DNA from: an uncultured Eubacteriales bacterium
GTDB taxonomy: Bacteria > Bacillota > Clostridia > Oscillospirales > CAG-272
Reading direction: 5' to 3'
DNA length: 11,899 bases
Assembly (NCBI GenBank): GCA_934477985.1
Contig: CAKSOR010000040.1
Coordinates: 1 to 11,899 of the forward strand
The notes under the pieces: generated by a model
The model's database searches: none
Seen by the model: only the letters and a program-made list of their open reading frames with translations
Told to the model about the DNA's origin: nothing
Position numbers and translations under genes: made by a program
In this document: positions 1-9,100 of the stretch, piece by piece
How the letters are laid out: each line of letters opens with the position of its first letter
How positions within the stretch are numbered: the first letter of the stretch is position 1

Positions 1-27
1 GTATTATTCAGTGTTTCCTTAAATGAA

Positions 28-2112
28 TCAGCCTCCAAGCTCCGAAAGCCTCGTTCCGACACGATCCGATATGATTTTCACGGTTTCTGAGAGTTCCTTC
101 GCGCCCGAAAAATACGTCGCCGCGTCCTCAGAGACGATCGAGACAAGCTTCCGGTCAGACTCGGCGAAAACGCCGTTTTCAATGAGATCGCGAATCAGCT
201 TCTCGTCCGAATCCCTGAACTCAATCTCATACGACCCGTTCTTATCAAATTTCGTCTCGCTCGCGACCGCCGTTCCCGACGGATTGTACCAGAATTTCAT
301 CTCTCTCGCCGTCTCAAAATATCGGTCAAGTCCGGACTTTGCCGCCGGGAAGTTCGCCGAGCTTCCGAAGGAATAATAATCTCCGGTGAGCAGCTGATGG
401 AGGAATTCCCACGCGCCCGATTTTTCGGCGCAGCCGGACGACACAAGGAAGGCCAGCGCGGGTTCGATCATCGTCGCCCCGCCCGCTTCTCCCGGATAGC
501 CGACAACCGAATACTCCTCGCCGAACGCGCATTTCTGCGTCATGTAGTCGTTGAGATTCCGGAGATCCTTCGTGTAGAAAAGCGATTTCCCGTCGCGGTA
601 GATTCTGAAATTATCGGCGGCGTAATCCGCGCGTTCGTCCTCGTCAAGGAAATTAACCGGATATTCCGCCGGGAGATTCTTCGCGAATTCAAGCAGCTTT
701 CCGAGATATTTCTCGTCGGTAAGCGATTTTTCGTTCGAGAGAACGAGCTTTTCGAGCATCCCGGCACGGTCGTCCTCAAACGAGACGAAGGAATCGGGAT
801 CCGCCTTCGCGACCGAGATCAGCGAATCGAGATCGAACTTTTCATTTTTCCCGAGCGTCGAATTCTTCGCGGCCATCGTCTTTATCGTGACCGACGCGGG
901 GAGGACGAAAATCTTTCCATCTCGCGCGATTCCGGCCGGAAAATCGGAGATATCGAGCATACTGTCGCTTTCGATGAACTCCGAGAGATCGACGAATGCG
1001 CCCCTTCTCTCAAGCGGCAGAAGGTCAAGACGGCTGTCGTACTGGAGAATATCCGGGACATTTCCGGCGGCGATCTCGATTCCGAGCTTGTTTATGCCGT
1101 CGGCGTTCTTCTTGGACGGGCTGTAGTCGGCGACCTCGATGTGATAGACTCCGTTCGTCTGGTTGAAGTCGCTGACCGCCTGAGTGAGAACCGTTGATCC
1201 GATCGTGACTCCTAGCGTTATCCGCGTCTTTTCGACCGCTTTTCCGTCGGGAACCCGCGAAAGCTTTATCAGCTCCTGACTGCCCGACGCGCCGCCGATA
1301 CGCCGGTAATACGCGCTGTCACGGCTTTCGACAAAGAGATCCGAGATCCGCGAATGGTCGACCGAGGAATTCTTCCAGTCGATCACGACCTCGCTTTTTC
1401 CGTCCGCGATCAGGTAAACCGCGTCGGCCGTGTCGGCGTAAATTCCGTCCGTAAAGCAGAAATTCCTGACATTCTGAATCCCCACCCCGGTCGGCGACGA
1501 GATTCCATCAGCCGTCACATCGGCAAAATAGTACTTCCCGTCCGACTCGTATCCGATCTTCCCGCCGTCAAGCGAAATCACTCTGCCACCGACCTCATAA
1601 ATCTTCGTCAAGCCGCCGGAAAGCACCGCAATTTCGTTCTCCGAAGCCGCGACAGTCAGGTCTTTACCGACATAGAGAAAATCGACCGCCAACGAAAAGC
1701 CTTCAAGCCTTTCGAACGACTTCATCGACGTCCCCGAATAAACCGCGACGTGTACCGAGATTTCAGCGTCCTTGTCAGTTGAAATAAGGAACGCGACGGC
1801 CGGATCGCCGTCATCGGTCAGTGTGAAGGACTGCGGATAGACTCCGCCGCCCGGCGCGTCGGGCATTTCGGGATAGCTTGCCGTCGTCTCCGCTCCGGCG
1901 GTCAGGAAGCAGAGCTTATAGCCGTCCATGAAAGCCGTATGAAACTCGCCGCCGCGCCATTTTCCACCCAAAAGCTCGTGTCCCGAGTCGATCTTCGCGA
2001 TTATCGTCGGCGCGAAGACGTTTGTGAGCTTTGTCCCGCCGTCCGAGCCGCAGGAGAAAAACGAGACCGCGAGCGCGAGGATGAGAAAGAGTGAGATGAG
2101 TTTTCTGTACAT
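28..2112 (-). CDS. Lipoprotein with C-terminal family 1 extracellular solute-binding domain
   Basis: Probable substrate-binding lipoprotein of an ABC importer, held on the outer face of the membrane. Residues 1-20 form a basic then hydrophobic signal peptide, and Cys21 after Phe-Phe-Ser fits a somewhat loose lipobox. Residues about 25-290 are rich in short beta-strand and turn patterns (several DG-containing turns) and resemble the propeller-like N-terminal regions found on some Clostridia binding proteins; this part is inference. From about residue 297 the sequence follows the SBP_bac_1 pattern: a strand, then a helix with DFNQTN, then AAGNVPDILQYD at about 348-359, and near the C-terminus FPAAKSGLDRYFETARE and a terminal helix of the type that ends these proteins. 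The start at 2112 is set by AAAGGA (2121-2126) eight bases upstream. At 694 residues it is longer than a plain sugar-binding protein (about 420-550). No permease is visible. Only 27 bases follow the stop and they hold no terminator, so the transcript may continue leftwards. The substrate is unknown. Confidence 0.85.
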   Translation of the reverse strand: MYRKLISLFLILALAVSFFSCGSDGGTKLTNVFAPTIIAKIDSGHELLGGKWRGGEFHTAFMDGYKLCFLTAGAETTASYPEMPDAPGGGVYPQSFTLTDDGDPAVAFLISTDKDAEISVHVAVYSGTSMKSFERLEGFSLAVDFLYVGKDLTVAASENEIAVLSGGLTKIYEVGGRVISLDGGKIGYESDGKYYFADVTADGISSPTGVGIQNVRNFCFTDGIYADTADAVYLIADGKSEVVIDWKNSSVDHSRISDLFVESRDSAYYRRIGGASGSQELIKLSRVPDGKAVEKTRITLGVTIGSTVLTQAVSDFNQTNGVYHIEVADYSPSKKNADGINKLGIEIAAGNVPDILQYDSRLDLLPLERRGAFVDLSEFIESDSMLDISDFPAGIARDGKIFVLPASVTIKTMAAKNSTLGKNEKFDLDSLISVAKADPDSFVSFEDDRAGMLEKLVLSNEKSLTDEKYLGKLLEFAKNLPAEYPVNFLDEDERADYAADNFRIYRDGKSLFYTKDLRNLNDYMTQKCAFGEEYSVVGYPGEAGGATMIEPALAFLVSSGCAEKSGAWEFLHQLLTGDYYSFGSSANFPAAKSGLDRYFETAREMKFWYNPSGTAVASETKFDKNGSYEIEFRDSDEKLIRDLIENGVFAESDRKLVSIVSEDAATYFSGAKELSETVKIISDRVGTRLSELGG

Positions 2113-2141
2113 GGATTCTGTCCTTTCGGTTTGATACTATA

Positions 2142-2170
2142 ATTGTACCATATTGCCGCTCATTTGTCAA
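2142..2170 (-). promoter_or_regulatory. Sigma-A promoter of the solute-binding lipoprotein
   Basis: Read on the minus strand there is a perfect -35 TTGACA (2165-2170), a 17-bp spacer and a -10 TACAAT (2142-2147), about 30 bp before the start codon at 2112. The 5' leader is therefore very short (roughly 20-25 nt) and leaves room only for the RBS. Confidence 0.85.
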
Positions 2171-2254
2171 GCTCTACAAGAAAAAATAATAACCGTCCTT
2201 TTGCACAAAGCGAGACGGACGTTTTTGTGACAAACATAAAAAAGCTCCGGACAC

Positions 2255-2283
2255 TTGACAAGGGTAAAACAACATGCTACAAT
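2255..2283 (+). promoter_or_regulatory. Sigma-A extended -10 promoter of the small broken gene
   Basis: TTGACA (2255-2260), 17-bp spacer, TACAAT (2278-2283) preceded by TGC, an extended -10. An AGGAG RBS (2292-2296) follows, seven bases before a GTG codon at 2304. The whole initiation apparatus is intact although the gene behind it is disrupted. Confidence 0.85.
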
Positions 2284-2303
2284 AGCATAAAAGGAGTGAT
2301 CGT

Positions 2304-2881
2304 GTGAAAAAGCCCCCATCGCGATATACTTTTTGTCGCTAGCGGCGGTTCTCGCCGTGATCGGTGTGATCGCGACCGCCGTTAAGATAGGAAGTCACCT
2401 TAAACCGACAAATCAGATTCTCGCCGAAGCACACGAAACCGAACACGAGCATCTTCTGAAAATCCACGCCTACGCGAATATTCCGGGCAAAAAAGGTGAA
2501 ACCCGCGACCCCTCAGAGCTTTCCGACAAGGTCATCGCCGGTTTACTGATGGAAAATAAGGTGATCAAAGACGCGTCGGGCAATGAGATCCCGACCTTTT
2601 TGACGGCGAAAGACGACTGACACTACCGCGACCCGATAATCGTCCTCAAGGCCGACGGAAAGATCGAGGTCAAATATTCGGCCGCGATCGGCAAGGGCCG
2701 GCTTCGTTTCGGAGAATCGAAGGAAAATCTCAGTAACTCAAACCGTGACGCAAAAGCCCCGGGATATGACAGACTCGAAACCATAGTCGTTGATGGCGCG
2801 ACTCACAGACCTGTGGCTCTTCTTGCGGGCAGAGACAATGAAAGGCGGAGCCACCAGCGTTGTGAATCACAACGTTTTTGA
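2304..2881 (+). pseudogene. Disrupted small membrane-anchored protein (frameshift plus in-frame TGA)
   Basis: Not a recognised family. Translation from the well-placed GTG at 2304 gives a basic start (VKKPPSRYTF) but stops after 12 codons at TAG 2340-2342. One frame away the reading continues at once from 2333 with a hydrophobic segment (LSLAAVLAVIGVIATAV), giving the expected order: basic N-terminus, single membrane anchor, then a hydrophilic extracytoplasmic part with HETEHEHLL and ELSDKVIAGLLMENKVI. The break lies in a run of five T (2330-2334); six T would restore the frame. That frame then meets TGA at 2618-2620 but stays protein-like afterwards (HYRDPIIVLKADGKIEVKYS) up to TGA 2879-2881. 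UGA is a normal stop here, since the neighbouring genes use TGG for Trp and end in TGA. Decay is the likeliest reading; an assembly error in the T run, or -1 slippage on it, would account for the first break only. Confidence 0.6.
2858..2879 (+). terminator. Possible rho-independent terminator after the broken small gene
   Basis: CGTTGTG (2858-2864), a three-base AAT loop and CACAACG (2868-2874) form a perfect 7-bp stem followed directly by TTTTT (2875-2879). The stem is only moderately GC-rich and the T-run is short, so termination may be partial. The palindrome could also be a protein-binding site. It sits before the promoter of the large gene. Confidence 0.4.
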
Positions 2882-2954
2882 AAAGCGGCAGGATACTCTT
2901 CTCCGCAAAAGCGAGAACTGGGGAATAACATATATTGGCGACATATTCGGCAGG

Positions 2955-3012
2955 CATTTTGTTTTACCAAAATGTTAAATTTTGAAAACATATTGACAGC
3001 CATAACATTTTG
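2955..3012. repeat. CATTTTG/CAAAATG inverted repeats over the promoter (operator candidate)
   Basis: The heptamer CATTTTG occurs at 2955-2961 and 3006-3012, and its complement CAAAATG at 2968-2974. The second and third form a 10-bp inverted repeat, CAAAATGTTA (2968-2977) with TAACATTTTG (3003-3012), flanking the -35 box and reaching into the spacer. The first and second form a closer inverted repeat with a 6-bp gap. The layout suits binding of a dimeric regulator over the promoter; the regulator is unknown. Confidence 0.45.
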
Positions 3013-3021
3013 TGGTATAAT
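2993..3021 (+). promoter_or_regulatory. Consensus sigma-A promoter of the giant surface protein
   Basis: TTGACA (2993-2998), a 17-bp spacer and TATAAT (3016-3021), both hexamers perfect, with TGG just before the -10 (extended -10). Transcription should start near 3028, leaving a leader of about 140 nt before the ATG at 3170. A promoter this close to consensus suggests high intrinsic strength, held in check by regulation or used for an abundant surface protein. Confidence 0.9.
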
Positions 3022-3026
3022 TTTCC

Positions 3027-3148
3027 GTGGAAATCAGAAAGGCATTCTGATGTTTTTATTGGCAATGAGTTAGCGTATGCTAACCACGACAGATTTCCGT
3101 CTGAAAAACCACATCTATCTGTCAAGCCAAGTTAGCTACTGCTAACTT
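3027..3148 (+). promoter_or_regulatory. Structured 5' leader with twin palindromes and alternative helices
   Basis: Helices visible by eye: GGAAATC (3029-3035) with GATTTCC (3092-3098); TCAGAA (3034-3039) with TTCTGA (3045-3050), five-base loop; GTTAGC (3069-3074) with GCTAAC (3079-3084), loop GTAT; GACAGAT (3088-3094) with ATCTGTC (3117-3123); AAGTTAGC (3129-3136) with GCTAACTT (3141-3148), loop TACT. The first and fourth share 3092-3094 and cannot form together, as in a two-state leader. No hairpin is followed by a T-run, so any control would act on translation, RNA stability, or through protein binding to the two palindromes as DNA or RNA. It matches none of the riboswitch consensus sequences I considered (c-di-GMP-I and -II, preQ1-I, fluoride). 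Confidence 0.5.
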
Positions 3149-3153
3149 ATACT

Positions 3154-3161
3154 GGAAAGGA
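3154..3161 (+). promoter_or_regulatory. Ribosome binding site of the giant surface protein
   Basis: GGAAAGGA ends eight bases before ATG 3170 and fixes the start. The stretch to the ATG is A-rich. The last leader hairpin (3129-3148) ends only five bases upstream, so a protein bound there, or an extended fold, could hinder ribosome access. Confidence 0.75.
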
Positions 3162-3169
3162 ATCAAAAA

Positions 3170-6100
3170 ATGCAGAAAAAGAAAAAAGACGCGTGGAAAT
3201 CCGCCACGGCAGGCGCGCTCGCGCTTCTCATGATAAGCGGAAATCTTCCGCTTCGGGTATACGCTTCGGATACAGTCGAAAAAGCTGACACAGGTTCAGC
3301 TGACGCCTCAGTGAGTGATTTCACAATCGAAAACGGCGTATTGACAGCCTACATGGGCGAGTCGAAGAATGTCGTCATCCCAGACGGCGTGAAGGTGATT
3401 GGCGATGGGGCGCCGGTCTTCGGAAGCACGGTTGAATCGGTGACGATACCGACGTCGGTGACTGAGATCGCGGAGATGGCTTTCTACGGCTGTTCCGCAC
3501 TCAAATCGGTGACATTCGCCGAGGGAAGCCAGCTTAAAAAGATCGGTGAATCCGCTTTCTACACAGCGACCTCGCTTGAGACGCTGACAATTCCCGAGGG
3601 CGTCACCGAGATCGGAACAAATGCCTTTTACGCGACACACGCGCTTCGCGAGATAAATCTCCCCGCTAGCCTCACGACCGTCTGCGGCGGAGACTGGTTC
3701 GGAAAACTCTTCACATTCGGGACTACTGCTGGCGCTCCGCAGAGCCTAAGCGCGGTCAATTTCGCCGGCGGAAACTCTGTCTACAGCTCTCACGACGGAG
3801 TTGTATATTCGGCTGACGGAAAGACGCTCATCTACTGCCCGGCAAAAAAGACTTCCATTGACTGGCTCGAGGGTGTCGAAACAATCAAGACCGACTCGTT
3901 CTTCAGATCGACTATCGCCGATCTTCAGATCCCTGAAGGTGTCACGGCAATAGAGGAAAACGCGTTCAAGTTTTGCACAGCCACGTCGGTGACCTTTCCT
4001 TCGACGCTGAAAAGCATCGGAAAAATGGCGTTCTATTCGTCAAAGCTCAATTCGATCATCTTCTCCGAAGGACTTGAAACAATAGCTGCTTCGGCTTTCG
4101 ACGAGATTTATTTCTCAAAGGACGGCTCGATAATCCTTCCCGCGTCGCTTGTCTCGGTCGGCTCGTCGGTGTTCGGGTGCGTCACCGACAACGGCAAAAA
4201 AGTCACTGTAACGGTTCTCGGAAGCGACACTCAGCTTGGCTCCTACTTCATCCCAAACAGCGGCAATATCACGCTCGTCGGACATCCCGGCTCGACTGCC
4301 GAAGCCTACGCGAACGCGCTCGGCGACGGCAAAAATCTGACATTCAAGCTTATCGGCGGCTCCGAGAAAAAGGAAGTCGGGAGCGTCACCCTCCCCGCGA
4401 CTCTTGAACTCAGGGTCGGCGAGACCTCGGCTCTCACCGCGGTTATCCTCCCCGAGGACGCGTCCGACAAGACGCTGACATGGTCGTCGTCGGACGAAAA
4501 CGTCGCGACGGTCGATGAGAACGGAAAAGTCACCGCTGTCAAAGCCGGAAACGCGGTCATAACCGCCACTGCTTCGAATAACGTCTCGGGCTCATGCAAG
4601 CTCACAGTCGCCGAGATCAGCGATTTCACCATTACGGACGGCGTACTCACCGGATACACCGGATCGGCGAAGAATGTCGTCATTCCCGACGGCGTGAAGG
4701 TCATCGGCGACGGCTCGACGGTCTTCGGAAGTGAAATCGAATCGGTCACAATCCCCGCGTCGGTCACCGAGATCGCTGAAAACGCCTTCTACGGCTGCTC
4801 CGGACTCAAATCTGTGACCTTCGCCGAGGGAAGCGGACTTACAAAGATCGGCGGATCTGCGTTCTACGCCGCGAACTCGCTTGAGACACTGACAATTCCC
4901 GATGGCGTGACGGAGATCGGAAGTTACGCCTTCTGCGCGATGAGCAGACTCCGCGCGATAAATCTCCCCGCGAGCCTTAAAAATGTCTGCGGCGGTGACT
5001 GGTTCGGAAATCTTTTCTCGCGCGGTACGTCAAACAACGCGCCGGAAAATCTGATGAACATCAATTTTGCCGACGGCGGCGATACCTTCTCCTCATATGA
5101 CGGCGCGGTTTATTCGGCGGACGGGAAGACGCTTATCTACAGCCCCGCTGCGAAGAAATCGCTTGAGTTCGCGGAAGGCGTCGAAACGATCGGTCAGTAC
5201 GCGCTCTGGAGAGCAAATCTCACGTCGATGAAGCTCCCGGATACCGTGAAGACGATCGGGTCAGGCGCGTTCAACCGCTCGCAGATGACGAAAGTCGAGA
5301 TCCCCGGAAGCGTCGAAACGATCGGAAGCTCCGCGTTCTTCTTTGCGAATGTTTCGAATCTGGTTCTCAACGAGGGACTCATCAGAATCGAGGACGCCGC
5401 TTTCTCGCAGAGCCATGTCGCGCAGGTGACGATCCCCGCGAGCGCCACTTATATCGGCAAAAACGCGTTTGATTTCGAGTACGGCAGCGACTATTTAGTC
5501 CGCTTCCTCGGAAAGGGAACCGTGCTTGCCGACGACTTCATTCCGTATTATTACGCGATCAAGGTCTACGCGCCGTCGGGTTCGACCGCCGAAAAATATG
5601 TCGCGGACAAAAAGACTGCGAAGGGCGACAGCTGCAAGCTTAGCTTCCACGCCGAAGGGTTCGTTGAGGCGACCGCTGTAAAGCTCGACAAAACGACCGC
5701 AGAGCTTCGCCGCAGACAGACATTGCAGCTCACCGCGTCGCTTGAACCCGAAAACGCTCAGGGAACGATAAGCTGGTCGTCAAGCGATGCCTCGGTCGCG
5801 ACGGTCGACAAGAACGGTCTTGTCACGGCGCTTCAGTCCGGAAAAGCGACAATCACCGCGTCGGTCGGAACGCTCACCGCGACATGCGAGATCGACGTTG
5901 TGATCGCCGCGGGCGAGAGTGATTTTCTCGTCGACGAATCTGGTGTTGTCACCGGATTCATCGGCGTCGACGCATCCGAGCTTGTGATTCCGTCCGAAAT
6001 TGACGGAAAGACAGTAACCGGAATCGCCGCGTCCGCCTTCAAAAATAACCGCGATATAACGAAAGTCACGCTTCCCGAAAGCGTGAAGTCGATCGGCGAG

Positions 6101-9100
6101 GGCGCGTTTGCCGGCTGCTCGTCGCTCGTTGAGATAAATCTTGAAAATGTCACCTCGATCGGAAAGAACGCTTTCGATCAGTGCCGCGCGCTCAAGTCAG
6201 TGACGCTCGGAGAGGGACTGACGGTCGTTCCGGAGTCGGCGTTCACCTCCTGCGCCGCGCTCACGTCGGTTACGCTTCCGTCGACGCTTAAGGAGATCGG
6301 AAAGAACGCCTTTGCTCTCTGCGCGTTCACGTCGATTGAGCTTCCCGAGGGACTAACGACAATCCGTTACGGAGCGTTCAGAGGAACTCCGCTCGCATCG
6401 CTTCATCTCCCCGCGTCGCTCGAAAAGCTCGGCGACAGCTACATAGGCGATGTCTTCGAGATTCCGGGTTCGCAGGCGGCTGACAAGTCGCTCGAAAACA
6501 TCACGATCGACGAAAAGAACCCCTGCTGGACGTCGGTCGACGGAATGCTCTACTCAAAGGATCTTTCCGAGATCGTCTTCTGCCCGCGCGGGAGAAAGAC
6601 CGCGAAGGTGCTTGACAGCGTGACCACAATCGGGCGTTACGCCTTCTTCATGTGCTTTGACCTGACAAAAGTCGAGCTTCCCGCCGGACTCAAGACCGTC
6701 TCCGAGCAGGCGTTCCACTACTGCGAGGCTCTTGTCGACTGCGTTCTCCCCGCCGGACTCGAGCGCGTCGAGAATTCAGGCTTCTTCGGGTGCGAGGAGT
6801 GGACCGGGGTCGACAATATCCCGTCGAGCGTCACCTTTATCGGCGACTACGCATTCGCCGAGTGCAAGGGAACGAAGCTCGTCATTCCAGAGGGCAACAC
6901 CTCAATCGGAAAGTTCGCGTTCTACGGTTATGAGGAAACTCTGAACGAGATCCTCCTGCCAACAACGCTCCGCACGCTCGGCGACTCGGCGTTTGCCTGG
7001 GCGAAGAACGTGAAGGAAATTGTGATTCCCGAGGGCGTTACCTCCATCGGTGAGGAGTGCTTCGGAATCACGAACAGCCTTGAAAGACTGACTCTTCCGT
7101 CTACGCTGAAATCGATCGGAAAGGACGCGTTCAAGCTTGGTCAGGGCATTGAAAACAAGCTCTCGGAGGTCTACATCCCGGCATCGGTGACCAGCATCGC
7201 GCCGAACGCTTTCTCTGGACGAGACGGAATAAAGATCATCGCCGACAACGCGTTCACAGCCGCCGCGAAGTTCGCGAATGACAACGGCTACGAACTCGAA
7301 CTGCGCGATTCTGACGCCGACTTCGAAATTGTCGACGGCGTTCTCAAGGGCTATCACGGAACAAAGACGGATATTGTCATCCCATCGACCGTAACTGAGA
7401 TCGGCGAGGGAGTCTTCGTCACAGAAGAGGGCGAGGAAGGCGTCGAGATCACCAAGGTCACGATTCCGTCGTCGGTCGTGAGGATCGGAAAGGACGCGTT
7501 CAATGGCTGCGAACTCACGTCGGTTGTATTCGAGGGTGAAAATCTCGCCGAAATTGGTGAATCGGCGTTCGCTTACTGCACGAAGCTTCCTGAAATCACG
7601 CTTCCCGAGGGACTTAAGGTCATCGGAAAAGCGGCGTTCCAGTGCACGAGCGCGATAAAATCGATAAACATTCCCGCGTCGGTCGAGTCGATCGGCGAGA
7701 GCGCGTTCAGTACCTGCTCAGAGCTCACCGAGGTGAATTTCGCGGACGACAATGAGAGCCAGCTTAAGACGATCGGAAAGAAAGCCTTCTATCAGTGCGT
7801 GCGTCTCGGAACGCTCGACATTCCCGAAGGCGTGACGACTATCGGCGATCAGGCATTCCGCGCGAGCGGCGGACTGAAGCGCGTGTATCTCCCGTCGACG
7901 CTGACAGAGTTCGGAAGCTCTGCTCCCGCGGTCTTCTCCAACGTGAATAGTGCCAACTTGTCCGGAACCGATGAGCTCCTCTCAATCACCGTTGAAGACG
8001 GCAACCCGGTCTACTCGTCAAAGAACGGACTTCTTTACACCGCCGACGGCGAAACGCTCCTCTTCTGCCCGTCCGGAATCACCGGAACGGTCACGGTCGC
8101 CGACGGAACGAAGTCAATCGGAAGCTCAGCTTTCCAGCGGAGCAAAGCTGACCATGTCGTCCTGCCCGACACGCTTCTGACGATCGGGTCGGGCTCGTTC
8201 AAATCGAGCGGATTCACAAGCGTTGAGATCCCCGACTCGGTGACGTCGATCGGTTATTACGCCTTCTTCAACTGCAAGAAGCTGAAATCGGTTGAGTTCG
8301 GACAGAGTCTCAGAACGATTGAGGAGGGCGCGTTCTCGCAGTCGCCGCTCGAAAACGCCTCGCTTCCCGCGTCGCTTGAAAGTGTCGGAGACGACGCGTT
8401 CGACAGCCTCAAGAATTACATCCGGATCGAGAATCCCGGAACGGTTCTCGGCAACGGCTTCATCTCGTCCCACTCGAAGATCACGGTCTATGGTCACTCA
8501 GACTCGACCGCTGAGAAGTATGTGAACGACGCGAAAACCCGGCTTGGCGACAGCTGCGGACTTACGTTCAAGAGTATCGACGCGTTTGTAAAGGTTACGA
8601 AGATCACGCTCGATAAGACTGAGCTGGCTCTTAAGCAGCGCGAGATCTATAATCTCAACGTCACAATCGAGCCTGACAACGCTACGCACAAGGACATTGT
8701 CTACAAGTCGCTCGACACGAAGCTCGCGACGGTTGACGAAAACGGAAAGATCACCGCGCTTCGTCCCGGAACGGTGACGATCAGAGTACTTTCGACCGAC
8801 GGAGTCTTTGCTGACTGCGTGCTCACCGTCGACGCCGACGAATCGCTCAGCGACTTCACGATCGACGAGCGCGGATACATAACCGGATATGTCGGAGAGC
8901 TTACCGACCTTGTTATCCCCACGTCTGTTGAGAACCGCGCCGTCGTCGGAATCGCTTCCGGAGCTTTCGCCAATAACCGGAATATCACATCGGTTGACCT
9001 TCCCGACACGGTGAAGGAGATCGAAAGCTATGCCTTCTCGCACTGCGTGAATCTCGACTCGGTCTCGTTCGGCTCGGGGCTTGAAAACATCGGCGAGCGC

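Noticed and set aside
397..1197. 266-codon open frame on the plus strand inside the lipoprotein gene
   Set aside because: Antisense to a well-supported gene, very rich in Arg, Glu and Ile with no domain pattern and no promoter or RBS; a by-product of codon use in the real gene.
2194..2226. Possible terminator: CGTCC (2194-2198) with GGACG (2217-2221), then TTTTT
   Set aside because: Only five base pairs around an 18-nt loop, and no plus-strand gene upstream for it to terminate.
2618..2620. TGA read as an amino acid (recoding or alternative genetic code)
   Set aside because: Neighbouring genes use TGG for Trp and end with TGA, and the same gene also carries a frameshift, so decay is simpler.
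3027..3148. c-di-GMP or other known riboswitch in the leader
   Set aside because: The conserved cores I could check by eye (c-di-GMP-I and -II, preQ1-I, fluoride) are not present, so it is left as an unassigned structured leader.
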